Assembly: GCA_011374975.1 (NCBI GenBank)
Contig: DRNU01000175.1
Span: 1 to 36,380, forward strand
Reading direction: 5' to 3'
DNA length: 36,380 nt
Origin: Gammaproteobacteria bacterium
Lineage (GTDB): Bacteria > Pseudomonadota > Gammaproteobacteria > DSM-19610
The notes under the pieces are model-generated. The model made no database searches. It worked only from the letters and a program-made list of their open reading frames with translations, and was not told the DNA's origin. The position numbers were made by a program, and so were the translations under genes. Positions 8,075 to 15,429 of this stretch are shown piece after piece. The first letter of the stretch is position 1. The number at the start of each line of letters is the position of its first letter.

Positions 8075-9052
8075 ATGAAAGGCATCAAAAAACTATGGGG
8101 CGGCTGCCTGCTGCTGGCACTTGCGCTCCCCACCGCCGGCTTCAGTGCCGACAAAGCCGGGCAAGGCCACGACTACCGGACTTTCCACAGTGACGGCAAG
8201 ATCGACTACGGGAAAATCAGCGACTCCTACAACTCGGACCTGGTCATGTACCTGGCCGGCAACCAGTTCATGGTCATGGAAGACCTGATCAAGGACTTCC
8301 AGGGCAAAAACCCGGATATCAAGACGGTCTACGTGGAAACCATCCCGCCCGGCCAGATTCTCAAACAGCAGATTCTCAAACAGGGCCAGATCAACGGCGA
8401 AAACACCTCGCAGACCCCGGACCTGTTCGCCAGCGTGAACCTCGGTCACCTGAAGAAACTGCACGGCAAAGACATCATGTCCGACTACATCATCTACACC
8501 CACAACAAGCTGGAACTGATGGTCGCGGAAGGCAACCCGAAGAAGATCAAGGGCCCCAGAGACCTGGGTCGCGATGACCTGGTGCAGTCGCACCCCAACC
8601 CGCTGACAGAAGGCATCTTCAAGTTCTACGGTTCGGAAATGCTGAAAGACATGGGCCTGTATGAAAAGGTCACCGGCAACGCCAAGTGCAAGAGCTGCTG
8701 GGCGGTACCCGGCAAGACCTGGTTCACCTCACGTCATCACCGCGAAACGCCTTACCGCATCGAACACGGTGAAGCCGATACCGGCATCGTCTGGACCACG
8801 GAAGTGGTTTACGCGAAAAAGAGCGGCCGCAAGATCGACGGCGTTTCCATCCCCGCCCCCCTGAACAAACAGGACAAGGTCGGCTATGCCATCGGTGCGC
8901 TGAACAAGGCCAAAAACCCGAAGAACGCCAACCGTTTCCTGGCCTACCTCGGTACTGACGCGGCACAGGACATCTACGCCAGCCACGGTTTCATCAAGGC
9001 CAGCGCAGCTGAACTGAAAGTGAAGCCGATTCCGGAAGCGAAGAAGAAATAA
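8075..9052 (+). CDS. Periplasmic solute-binding protein, type 2 (orphan)
   Basis: The 325-residue product has a signal peptide (MKGIKKLWGGCLLLALALPTAG, cleavage near FSA-D) and the layout of SBP_bac_11/ModA-like periplasmic binding proteins, with segments such as SDLVMYLAGNQFMVMEDLI, TPDLFASVNLGHL, LMVAEGNPKKIKGPRDL and GEADTGIVWTTEVVYA. Such proteins bind oxyanions or small organic ligands; the ligand cannot be deduced here. A Cys-x-x-Cys (KCKSCW, about 208-211) is unusual for the family and may form a disulfide or bind metal. No permease or ATPase gene is adjacent, so it either partners with a distant transporter or acts as a sensor. GAGGG lies upstream of the ATG, and a strong hairpin follows the stop. 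Confidence 0.78.
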   Translation: MKGIKKLWGGCLLLALALPTAGFSADKAGQGHDYRTFHSDGKIDYGKISDSYNSDLVMYLAGNQFMVMEDLIKDFQGKNPDIKTVYVETIPPGQILKQQILKQGQINGENTSQTPDLFASVNLGHLKKLHGKDIMSDYIIYTHNKLELMVAEGNPKKIKGPRDLGRDDLVQSHPNPLTEGIFKFYGSEMLKDMGLYEKVTGNAKCKSCWAVPGKTWFTSRHHRETPYRIEHGEADTGIVWTTEVVYAKKSGRKIDGVSIPAPLNKQDKVGYAIGALNKAKNPKNANRFLAYLGTDAAQDIYASHGFIKASAAELKVKPIPEAKKK

Positions 9053-9073
9053 CAAGCTACAACCTGCAACAAC

Positions 9074-9103
9074 AACGGCCGGCATCATTTGATGCCGGCC
9101 GTT
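9074..9103. terminator. Bidirectional hairpin terminator
   Basis: A perfect 14-bp stem (AACGGCCGGCATCA with TGATGCCGGCCGTT, 2-nt loop) lies 22 nt after the solute-binding protein stop and just before the stop of the converging lipoprotein gene. The plus strand continues TTCATTT and the minus strand continues GTTGTTG. It likely serves both convergent genes. Confidence 0.85.
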
Positions 9104-9112
9104 TCATTTCCG

Positions 9113-9331
9113 CTACTGCGACTGTTGATCGATTTCCTGTGCCTGGCGCTGGTAGGCATCCATCACATCCTTCTCGACATTCTTTGCCTTGTCCAGCGCT
9201 TCCACCTGGCTTGACCAGGGGTGTTCTGCACCGCCGGTCCTGTCAGCTTTTTCCGTGACATCATCCTCGCTGGAACAGGCAACCAGCCCCGTTGCCAGCA
9301 ACACGGCCAGTACTAATCCTTGTCTGTTCAT
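9113..9331 (-). CDS. Tiny lipoprotein of unknown function
   Basis: The 72-residue product begins MNRQGLVLAVLLATGLVACSS, a lipoprotein signal with the lipobox LVAC (Cys19). The remainder is short, polar and helical (EALDKAKNVEKDVMDAYQRQAQEID), similar in style to small membrane-tethered helical lipoproteins. ATG 9329-9331 is chosen over in-frame upstream codons because GGAGG lies 8 nt before it and the signal peptide starts there. The function is unknown. The gene faces the solute-binding protein gene and shares its terminator. Confidence 0.8.
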   Translation of the reverse strand: MNRQGLVLAVLLATGLVACSSEDDVTEKADRTGGAEHPWSSQVEALDKAKNVEKDVMDAYQRQAQEIDQQSQ

Positions 9332-9379
9332 TAATATATCCTCCATTGAAAAATCCCGTGGACCCCTGACCAACCCGTC

Positions 9380-9399
9380 ATTCCGGCGAAGGCCGGAAT
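9380..9399. repeat. REP-like palindrome (ATTCCGGC / GCCGGAAT)
   Basis: An 8-bp perfect stem with a GAAG loop lies within CGTCATTCCGGCGAAGG and its continuation. It sits in the gap between the HIT gene and the tiny lipoprotein gene, both on the minus strand. The form resembles extragenic palindromes that occur in many copies in proteobacterial genomes. Only one copy is visible in this window. Confidence 0.6.
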
Positions 9400-9405
9400 C
9401 CAGCA

Positions 9406-9834
9406 CTACAAAACATCCAGCGCATCCCCGAACCACTCACAGGCCATCCCCACCCGCTCGGTAATCCCGTGCTTGGCATAAGGCTCCGGCGCACTGTGCC
9501 CCCACACAGGCCCCGGCCAGGCCGGGTCAGTACTGAAACGCGCAATATGATGCACATGCAACTGCGGCACCAGGTTCCCCAGCGCGCCGATATTGATCTT
9601 GTCCGCATGAAACCCCTGCATCAGATGACGCGCCAGCTGCGCCGACTCACGCCACAACTGCTGCTGATCGTCATCGGACAACTGGAACACTTCGCTGACA
9701 TCGCTGCGCTGCGGCACCAGCACAAACCAGGGATAACGCGCATCATTGAGCAGCAACAACAGGCTCAGCGGCAGGCGGCCGACACGGATACAATCCGCAG
9801 CCAGGCGTGGATCGAGTTCAAATGAGGAAGTCAT
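9406..9834 (-). CDS. HIT-family nucleotide hydrolase/transferase
   Basis: The 142-residue product belongs to the histidine triad superfamily. It has NDARYPWFVLVPQR in the first half, GALGNLVPQLHVHHIARF with the His-x-His-His active-site cluster (about residues 92-95), and DPAWPGPVWG after it. This branch of short HIT proteins hydrolyses or transfers nucleotide phosphates, but the substrates of the bacterial group are poorly defined. ATG 9832-9834 is the natural start; the frame is open 12 codons further upstream without family similarity. It follows a REP-like palindrome on the way to the small lipoprotein gene. Confidence 0.85.
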   Translation of the reverse strand: MTSSFELDPRLAADCIRVGRLPLSLLLLLNDARYPWFVLVPQRSDVSEVFQLSDDDQQQLWRESAQLARHLMQGFHADKINIGALGNLVPQLHVHHIARFSTDPAWPGPVWGHSAPEPYAKHGITERVGMACEWFGDALDVL

Positions 9835-9905
9835 AGAGTGACTTTTACTCCCGGAACCCTTTGACTTCAAGCCCGGCTAATATCCCTGCGCATTGAAATC
9901 CCCTT

Positions 9906-9983
9906 GTCATTGCAAGCGTAGCGCGGCAATCTCTTAACATGGCCGCAGTCGTCAGGAGATTGCCGCGCTACGCTCGCAATGAC
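9906..9983. repeat. Dispersed inverted repeat, copy 1
   Basis: Two 28-nt arms, 9906-9933 and 9956-9983, are inverted copies with one mismatch around a 22-nt spacer. The arm core is GTCATTGC-AGCG-AGCGCGGCAATCTC. The same arm sequence recurs at 17589-17616 and 21143-21229, so this is a repeated element rather than a local hairpin. It ends 16 nt before the start codon of the FGGY kinase gene, inside the gap between divergent genes. Confidence 0.85.
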
Positions 9984-9999
9984 GGGGTACTTAGCACCC

Positions 10000-11409
10000 A
10001 TGGACTACATACTGGCACTCGACCAGGGCACCCACGCCAGCCGTGCGCTGCTGCTGGACCAGGACGGCCAGGTGCTGGCGCGCAGCCTGCACCCGGTGGC
10101 GCTCGCACGCCCGCAACCCGGGCATGTCGAGCAGGATGCCGAACAACTCGTCAGCTCCCTGCAGGCGGCCATAGACGACGTGCTGCATACCTTGACCCGC
10201 GCACAACGTGACGCCGTGCGCGCCTGCGGCATCGGCACCCAGCGTTCCACGGTACTGGCCTGGCAACGTAACGGCGTGGTGCAGTCCGATGCGATCAGCT
10301 GGCAGGACACACGTGGTGCCGCACAGATCGAGGCATTACAGAAACACGCCGACAGCATCCGCAAGCTCTCCGGCCTGCCGCTATCCCCCCACTACGGCGC
10401 CAGCAAACTGCACTGGCTGCACCAATTGCTGGGCAACGACCCGCAACTGCACATCGGGCCGCTGGCCGCCTTCCTGCTGCACCGACTGTGCGGCGCGGAC
10501 AGCTGTGCCGTGGACCACAGCAACGCACAACGCATGCAACTGCTGGACATCCAGCGCCTGGCCTGGTCACGGCAACTGGCCGGCTGGTTCGAGGTGCCGC
10601 TCGACCGGCTGCCACCCTGCAAGCCCGTGCAACACGACTACGGCGTGCTGTCAGAGCACGGCATCCCCGTCACTGCCCTGTGCGGCGACCAGAACGCGGC
10701 CTGGTTCGGTTGTAGCGGACAGGAGACGCACAGCGCACTGGTCAACCTCGGTAGCGGTGCCTTCATACTGGCCGCGCAGACCGACACCGCGCCGGACGTA
10801 CTGCTCACCAGCATCGCCCGCAGCGATGCCCGGCCCTTCTGCGAATACCTGCTGGAAGGCACCGTCAACGGCGCCGGCACCGCCCTGCACTGGCTGCAAC
10901 AGCAGTATCCGCAACAGGACATCAAGGCCGGCCTGTCGGACTGGCTGGAACAGGTCAGCAGTCCCCCGTTATTTATCAACACCGTCGGCGGCCTTGGCTC
11001 ACCCTGGTGGCAACAGGGCCCGCCACCGGCATTCCTGCCCGACGACGACAGCGCAAGCGTGACGGAACGCGCCGTGGCGGTCGCCGAGAGCATCCTGTTC
11101 CTGGTGCAGCACAACCTCGACCACATCCAGCAGCGCCAGCCCCTGACCCGGCTGCGCGTCAGCGGCGGCCTGTCGCGCGTCGATGCCCTGTGCCGCAAAC
11201 TGGCCAACCTCAGCGGCCTGCCCGTGCAACGTGTCGAAGACGCAGAAGCCAGCGCCCTCGGTGTCGCCTGGCTGGCAGCAGGTGGCCCGTCTCACTGGCA
11301 CATGGCCGGCGAAGTACAGCAATTCGAGCCACAGACCGATACAGGCTTACAGGCACGCTACACGCGCTTTATCGAACAACTCCAACAACGGCTGAACAGC
11401 GACACATGA
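10000..11409 (+). CDS. FGGY-family kinase, glycerol kinase-like
   Basis: The 469-residue product has the FGGY kinase layout. The N-terminal phosphate-binding motif is ALDQGTHASRALLL (GlpK has DQGTTSSRA), followed by GIGTQRSTVLAW and AISWQDTRG for sugar/polyol contacts, GDQNAAWFGC mid-chain, NLGSGAFIL, and a C-terminal ATP region with LRVSGGLSRVDAL. These are closest to glycerol kinase, though it is somewhat shorter than the usual 500 residues. The likely reaction is ATP-dependent phosphorylation of glycerol or a related polyol. ATG 10000-10002 is preferred; an in-frame ATG at 9979 lies inside the inverted repeat. No good ribosome site is visible. The end overlaps the next gene by 4 nt (ATGA). 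Confidence 0.85.
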   Translation: MDYILALDQGTHASRALLLDQDGQVLARSLHPVALARPQPGHVEQDAEQLVSSLQAAIDDVLHTLTRAQRDAVRACGIGTQRSTVLAWQRNGVVQSDAISWQDTRGAAQIEALQKHADSIRKLSGLPLSPHYGASKLHWLHQLLGNDPQLHIGPLAAFLLHRLCGADSCAVDHSNAQRMQLLDIQRLAWSRQLAGWFEVPLDRLPPCKPVQHDYGVLSEHGIPVTALCGDQNAAWFGCSGQETHSALVNLGSGAFILAAQTDTAPDVLLTSIARSDARPFCEYLLEGTVNGAGTALHWLQQQYPQQDIKAGLSDWLEQVSSPPLFINTVGGLGSPWWQQGPPPAFLPDDDSASVTERAVAVAESILFLVQHNLDHIQQRQPLTRLRVSGGLSRVDALCRKLANLSGLPVQRVEDAEASALGVAWLAAGGPSHWHMAGEVQQFEPQTDTGLQARYTRFIEQLQQRLNSDT

Positions 11410-12173
11410 CCGCTTCCAACATCCCGCAACTGGTCGCCCACCGCGGCTTCATGCAGCACTACCCGGAAAACAGCTGGAGTGCACTGGAGGCTGCGTTACA
11501 GGCCGGCGCCTGCTGGCTCGAATTCGACGTGCAGATGTGTGCCGACGGGCGTTTTATCCTGCTGCACGATGCCGACTTTATGCGTACCGCCGGCAACCCG
11601 CAGTCCGTGTTCGACGCCGACCTGAACACCCTGCAAAGCATCAGCGTTCACGAACCGGAGCGCCTCGGCGAACAGTTCGCACCGCAACCTGCACCTGCGC
11701 TCGACCGCGTGCTGCAACGACTGGCGCGCTACCCGGAAGCACGCGCCATGGTCGAGATAAAAGACGAAAGCCTGGATCAGTGGAAACTCCCAACCGTCAT
11801 GGACGGCCTGCTGAAAATACTCGCCCCGTTCCGCGACCAGTGCATCCTGATCGCCTACAGCGACGCCGCTATCGAATACACTCAACAACACAGCGACCTG
11901 GACACCGGCTGGGTACTGCGCCACTATGACCAGTCTCACCATGAACGTGCAACCGCACTGGCGCCACAGTTCCTGATCTGCAACGAACGAAAAATACCCG
12001 ACGGAGAACACCCCTGGCCCGGCGACTGGCAATGGATGCTCTATGACATCTGCGATCCGCAACGCGCCCTGCACTGGGCGCAACGCGGCGTGGCCCTGAT
12101 CGAGACCGGCGACATCGGCGCCATGCTGCAACACCCGCAACTCGCCACCCGGGCCTGCCGGCATGACCTATGA
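11406..12173 (+). CDS. Glycerophosphodiester phosphodiesterase, cytoplasmic (UgpQ-like)
   Basis: The 255-residue product has the GDPD TIM-barrel signature: VAHRGFMQHYPENSWSAL at the N-terminus (catalytic His with the Arg-Gly), EFDVQMCADGRFILLHD with the metal-binding Glu and Asp and the second catalytic His, and MVEIKDESL for the third strand. There is no signal peptide, so it acts in the cytoplasm, releasing glycerol-3-phosphate from deacylated phospholipid headgroups. The start overlaps the kinase stop and the end overlaps the GlpD-like gene by 11 nt. The three enzymes are therefore made together and their products meet at glycerol-3-phosphate. Confidence 0.92.
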   Translation: MTASNIPQLVAHRGFMQHYPENSWSALEAALQAGACWLEFDVQMCADGRFILLHDADFMRTAGNPQSVFDADLNTLQSISVHEPERLGEQFAPQPAPALDRVLQRLARYPEARAMVEIKDESLDQWKLPTVMDGLLKILAPFRDQCILIAYSDAAIEYTQQHSDLDTGWVLRHYDQSHHERATALAPQFLICNERKIPDGEHPWPGDWQWMLYDICDPQRALHWAQRGVALIETGDIGAMLQHPQLATRACRHDL

Positions 12174-13344
12174 CGTCGTCGTCATCGGCGCCGGCATCCA
12201 CGGCGCCGGCGTCGCCCAGGCTGCCGCAGCCGCCGGTTACTGCACCCTGCTGCTGGAACAGTACGACCGGCCCGCACAGGGCACCTCCAGCAAATCCTCC
12301 AAACTCATCCACGGCGGCCTGCGCTACCTGGAAAGCGCCCAGTTCGGCCTGGTGCGTGAATGTCTGGTGGAACGCCGCCGCCTGCTGGAAAACGCGCCGC
12401 AACTGGTGAAGCTGGTCCCGTTCCACATCCCCGTCTACCGCAACACCCGGAGACGCCCCTGGCAGATACGCCTCGGCCTCAGCCTGTATGCCCTGCTGGG
12501 CGGGAAAGGTTTTCAGAAGATTCCTGAAAGAGACTGGAACACACTCGACGGCCTGCGCAACGACGGACTCGATGCCGTGTTCCGCTACTATGACGCGCAG
12601 ACCGACGACGCACTCCTGACACAGGCCGTACTCGCTTCCGCACAATCACTCGGCGCCGAGATACGTTATGGCTGTGAACTGCAACAGGCCCGCTGCGAAG
12701 GCAACGCGTGCATACTGAACTGCCACACACAGGGCAAGAGCGAAGAAATCCACACCTGCACCCTCGTCAACGCTGCCGGCCCCTGGGTGAATACGGTTGC
12801 TGCCCGCATCCAGCCTGCACCCGAACAACTCGATATCGACCTGGTGCAAGGCACCCACCTGGTTCTCCCCGGACAACTGCAACATGGCATGTACTACCTG
12901 GAGGCACCGCAGGACCAGCGCGCTGTGTTTGCCATGCCCTGGCAGGATAATATCCTGCTTGGCACTACTGAGTTCCTGTACCAGGGCGATCCGGGTGAAG
13001 TCACACCACGGCAGGAAGAAACAGACTACCTGCTGACAGTCTGGAATCACTACTTCAAAAACAAGATGGGAGCCGACGACATCATCGACAGCTTTGCCGG
13101 CCTGCGCGTACTACCACGCAGCAGAGGAAAGGCCTTTCATAGGACACGCGAAACGCTGCTGCACATCGACACAACCCGATGCCCGCGGGTACTCAGTATC
13201 TATGGAGGGAAACTGACTTCATACCGTTCTACGGCGGAAAAGATTATTCGGCAACTACAGCCCTTGCTACCGACTCGAACACCATGTGCAAACACCCAAA
13301 CACAAGCACTTGAAGCACCGCAACAATCGCAAAGGGGGCGGTGA
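12163..13344 (+). CDS. FAD-dependent glycerol-3-phosphate dehydrogenase-like oxidase (short form)
   Basis: The 393-residue product has an N-terminal FAD-binding Rossmann motif (VVIGAGIHGAGVAQAAAAAG), then SSKSSKLIHGGLRYLE, typical of GlpD/GlpA, and further GlpD-like segments (LVNAAGPWVN, ILLGTTEF, FAGLRVLPRS, SIYGGKLTSYRSTAEK). It would oxidise glycerol-3-phosphate to dihydroxyacetone phosphate, passing electrons to the quinone pool. It lacks the roughly 100-residue C-terminal helical domain of GlpD; the chain ends shortly after the GGKLTSYR motif with a low-complexity tail. It overlaps the GDPD gene by 11 nt, and its stop overlaps a micro-ORF. Whether the short form is native or has lost its end cannot be settled here. 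Confidence 0.88.
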   Translation: MTYDVVVIGAGIHGAGVAQAAAAAGYCTLLLEQYDRPAQGTSSKSSKLIHGGLRYLESAQFGLVRECLVERRRLLENAPQLVKLVPFHIPVYRNTRRRPWQIRLGLSLYALLGGKGFQKIPERDWNTLDGLRNDGLDAVFRYYDAQTDDALLTQAVLASAQSLGAEIRYGCELQQARCEGNACILNCHTQGKSEEIHTCTLVNAAGPWVNTVAARIQPAPEQLDIDLVQGTHLVLPGQLQHGMYYLEAPQDQRAVFAMPWQDNILLGTTEFLYQGDPGEVTPRQEETDYLLTVWNHYFKNKMGADDIIDSFAGLRVLPRSRGKAFHRTRETLLHIDTTRCPRVLSIYGGKLTSYRSTAEKIIRQLQPLLPTRTPCANTQTQALEAPQQSQRGR

Positions 13345-13436
13345 CAATTAAAGGGCACGAGGCCATGCTTCACCAGATCGACGCGAACGGTAGTGGCATC
13401 ATCAACCAGCCGGAACACGCCGCCCTACGCCCATGA
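13341..13436 (+). CDS. EF-hand micro-ORF coupled to the GlpD-like gene
   Basis: GTG 13341-13343 overlaps the TGA of the preceding gene (GTGA), with GGGGG just upstream. The 31-residue product contains one complete EF-hand loop, DANGSGIINQPE (about residues 14-25), with Asp, Asn, Ser, Gly and Glu at the expected positions. It is too short for a stable EF-hand pair. It may be a genuine micropeptide, or the last fragment of a lost EF-hand gene. ATG 13365-13367 in the same frame is an alternative start. A strong palindrome follows the stop directly. Confidence 0.4.
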   Translation: MTIKGHEAMLHQIDANGSGIINQPEHAALRP

Positions 13437-13458
13437 CGGGCCGGGGTACCCCGGCCCG
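13437..13458. terminator. Perfect palindrome between convergent genes
   Basis: CGGGCCGGGG, TA, CCCCGGCCCG is a perfect 22-nt palindrome directly after the EF-hand micro-ORF and 7 nt before the stop of the converging PEP-CTERM gene. There is no T tract on either strand. Its placement suggests a shared terminator for the glycerol-3-phosphate operon and the PEP-CTERM gene. Confidence 0.65.
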
Positions 13459-13465
13459 CCTGTAG

Positions 13466-14170
13466 TCAACTACCCCTGCTGCTACGTTTTCGCAGCCCCG
13501 CACCCGACAGCAATACCAGCCCTGATCCCAGCAGGTATAGGGCCGCCGGCAAGGGTACCGCAGAGACCTGCGTAAAGCTGGTGAAAGAACCTGTGATCGT
13601 TTCATCTATGCTGTTGCCATTAGCATCCAGGTAAAAGTCCAGCGAGAACTGCGACAGGGTGCTCTGCTGGAAATCCGGCAGGTAATCGGCCAGCGTGGAT
13701 GAACTGTCCAGGTTGAAGGTGGTGAAAGGGAAATCGAGCGCCAGCGTAAAGCGGGATGGCGAAAACCCGCTGATCGTACCGGATGCAAATTTTGCGTCGG
13801 CCAGATAACGGTCGTTACCACTTCCTGCTGCATCCACGTCGAGCAGCGTGATGATCTGGCTGCCAGGGCCTGGCCTGACATCAGTGAGGATGTCAGCGCC
13901 AAGCCGTAGCTCAAAATCGGTCATGGCCCGACCATAGACCTGATCGATATAGGGCGGTGTCGAGGGGGGCTGGTAAGTAACAGATACGCTGGTGTCATAG
14001 GTGTAGTGTCCTGTCAGGCTGCTGCCTACGGGAATGCTGCCGGCAACCCCGGACGTTGCCGAGTCAATAGTTCCGGAAAAGGTATAGGTAACAAGTTCGG
14101 CATGGCTTGCCGGGCCCCAGGAGAGCATGGCTCCCCAGATAATGGCGGGCACAATTACACGCAGTCTCAC
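13466..14170 (-). CDS. PEP-CTERM exported protein
   Basis: The 234-residue product has a signal peptide (about 1-24, ending ASHA-E), a beta-rich Ser/Thr/Asp body (for example YTFSGTIDSATSGVAGSIPVG) and a C-terminal sorting tail: VPLPAALYLLGSGLVLLSG followed by the basic cluster RKRSS. This matches the PEP-CTERM variant recognised by exosortase (EpsH-type), in which the tail is removed during export to the surface or biofilm matrix. Short predicted proteins of this group often act in exopolysaccharide-associated envelopes. No exosortase gene is in the window. The upstream region (14171-14593) is non-coding. Confidence 0.85.
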   Translation of the reverse strand: MRLRVIVPAIIWGAMLSWGPASHAELVTYTFSGTIDSATSGVAGSIPVGSSLTGHYTYDTSVSVTYQPPSTPPYIDQVYGRAMTDFELRLGADILTDVRPGPGSQIITLLDVDAAGSGNDRYLADAKFASGTISGFSPSRFTLALDFPFTTFNLDSSSTLADYLPDFQQSTLSQFSLDFYLDANGNSIDETITGSFTSFTQVSAVPLPAALYLLGSGLVLLSGAGLRKRSSRGS

Positions 14171-14258
14171 TGGTATTCCCCCTTGGTGAATTATTATCGT
14201 TTTCCTGTTTCACGGCCAATTATACGGGGCCAGGGAGATAATGGGAAACTCCCCTCTC

Positions 14259-14343
14259 CGCGCCCGCTCAGCTGGCGGCAACCTTTCTGCCGTCTGGGAC
14301 GTAGCCGAGGTTGGGCGCAAGCCAGAGCACCCGGTTTCCTCCC
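14259..14343 (+). ncRNA. Possible structured RNA, weakly GEMM/c-di-GMP-I-like
   Basis: Within the 423-nt gene-free stretch 14171-14593, this part is strongly structured. CGGCA and TGCCG pair around ACCTTTC; this is followed by TCTGGGACGTAGCC, a GCAA-capped mini-hairpin (GGCGCAAGCC) and CCGGTTTCC. The order recalls the c-di-GMP-I riboswitch elements (GGGACGCAAAGCC, then a tetraloop hairpin, then CCGGGTT-CC), but the core differs by missing bases. The nearest plus-strand gene is the broken parD at 14594. The match is by eye only. The rest of the stretch holds an AACCGG/CCGGTT inverted repeat around 14380-14413 and nothing else I can identify. Confidence 0.22.
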
Positions 14344-14549
14344 TTTTCCCTATGAACAGTCCGCGAAACGATTAAGCTAACCGGCACGTTATTTTTTGGT
14401 GCGACCGGTTGAGTGTTTTGTTACAGGTTTCCGATGCGATGTTGAATACACATCTATATGTATTTTAATTCAGCGCATGCCGAAAATCACAGGCAATGAA
14501 TAGCTCGCGCCTGTTCTCCGGTTGACTTATCATAAACTCACACCTGTTT

Positions 14550-14565
14550 TACCAACTATATGGTA
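14550..14565. promoter_or_regulatory. Candidate ParD operator (TACCA-N6-TGGTA)
   Basis: A 5-bp inverted repeat with a 6-nt AT-rich centre lies 28 nt before the parD start, and a further TGGTA occurs at 14571-14575. A TTGACT at 14522-14527 could be the -35 box. parDE operons are normally autorepressed by ParD binding palindromes at this position, so this is a plausible leftover operator. Confidence 0.4.
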
Positions 14566-14593
14566 TTTATTGGTACATTCGAGGTATATATCC

Positions 14594-14833
14594 ATGGCCA
14601 GAAACACCAGCATCACCCTCGGCCCTCACTTCGATGAATTTATCGCCGAGCGCGTAAAAGATTGACGCTATGGTTCTGCAAGCGAGGCAGTCAGAGCGGG
14701 ATTAAGACTTCTTGAAACCAGCGAAACAAAGCTGGAAACACTCCGAACCCTGCTTGCTGAAGGCGAAAAAAGCGGATTCGCTGATTACTCTTATGAAAAG
14801 ATGATCAGGGAACTCGACGATGAAACTCAATAA
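14594..14833 (+). pseudogene. parD: parD antitoxin gene with one nonsense codon
   Basis: Translated through one stop, this is a typical 79-residue ParD antitoxin of the CC2985 type. It starts MARNTSITLGPHFDEFI (ribbon-helix-helix DNA-binding part), has RYGSASEAVRAGLRLLE in the middle and an acidic toxin-binding tail. Codon 24, at the position where the family usually has Gly (SGRYGSAS), is TGA (14663-14665); GGA to TGA would be a single change. The rest of the frame is intact, so inactivation looks recent. The gene ends TAATG, overlapping parE. Base composition is less GC-rich than the neighbours, as expected for an acquired module. Confidence 0.85.
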
Positions 14834-15198
14834 TGCCGACCTACAAGGTCACCAGGAAAGCGCAGGCAGACCTGATTGAAACAGGGCGGCACACTACGAG
14901 AAAATAGGGAACAACCCAGCGAAACGCCTACCTCAAAGAACTGGATAATTGCTTTGCGCGGATTGCAAGGAATCCTGAGCTTGGTATGGCGTGTGAATAT
15001 ATTGCAAAGTGCTACAGGAAATTTCCGCAGGGCAGCCATCTTGTTTTTTACAGGCAGGATGACGAAAACGTAGTTGAGATTATCAGAATTTTTCATAAGG
15101 CCATGGATGTTTCGGCTGTCGCGAACAATTTACTGGGTGATTTGCCTGAGCTTGGGCAACTCAATAACAAACAGAGCGCGCCAAGCGCTTATCTTTGA
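14833..15198 (+). pseudogene. parE: parE toxin gene with one nonsense codon
   Basis: Read through one stop, this is a ParE/RelE-superfamily toxin. It starts MPTYKVTRKAQADLIE and has GRHTTRK, then TAG at codon 25 (14905-14907) in place of the conserved Trp (family pattern RYT..RWG), followed by AYLKELDNCFARIARNPELG, YRKFPQGSHLVFYR and VEIIRIFHKAMD. TGG to TAG is one base change. The frame continues for about 15 residues beyond the usual ParE end. Loss of the toxin would relieve the need for the antitoxin, consistent with parD also carrying a stop. An internal ATG cannot restore the lost N-terminal helix. Confidence 0.85.
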
Positions 15199-15429
15199 GC
15201 GAAAAAAGCTCTGCTAAAAATTACTTTTCATGAATCGGTCAGTAATACCGGAAAAATTACTTCAAATGTCTTTTACAACGAAGATCCAGGCAGGATTACG
15301 GCTTCAGGCAGGAAGAGGAGAGGAAGGAGCAGGAAGGGTGTCACCAGCATGGCGCAAAAAGGCTTTTGACGGAGAGACGGTGTTACATATTGTGAGCCGG
15401 TATGACGGTTTATATATAGGGTGGTTGAA
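15199..15429. other. Gene-free gap between parE and ruvB
   Basis: These 231 nt hold a weak GAGC/GCTC hairpin right at the parE stop and purine-rich runs around 15305-15340. I see no convincing promoter or terminator. A plus-strand open frame starting at 15230 runs antisense into the end of ruvB and has no protein-like features. Confidence 0.5.

Noticed and set aside
9979-9999. Upstream ATG for the FGGY kinase
   Set aside because: It lies at the end of the dispersed inverted repeat; kinase similarity begins at the ATG at 10000.
14663-14907. Recoding of the parD TGA or parE TAG (selenocysteine or pyrrolysine)
   Set aside because: Families have Gly and Trp there, no recoding element is seen and no function would need it; nonsense mutation is simpler.
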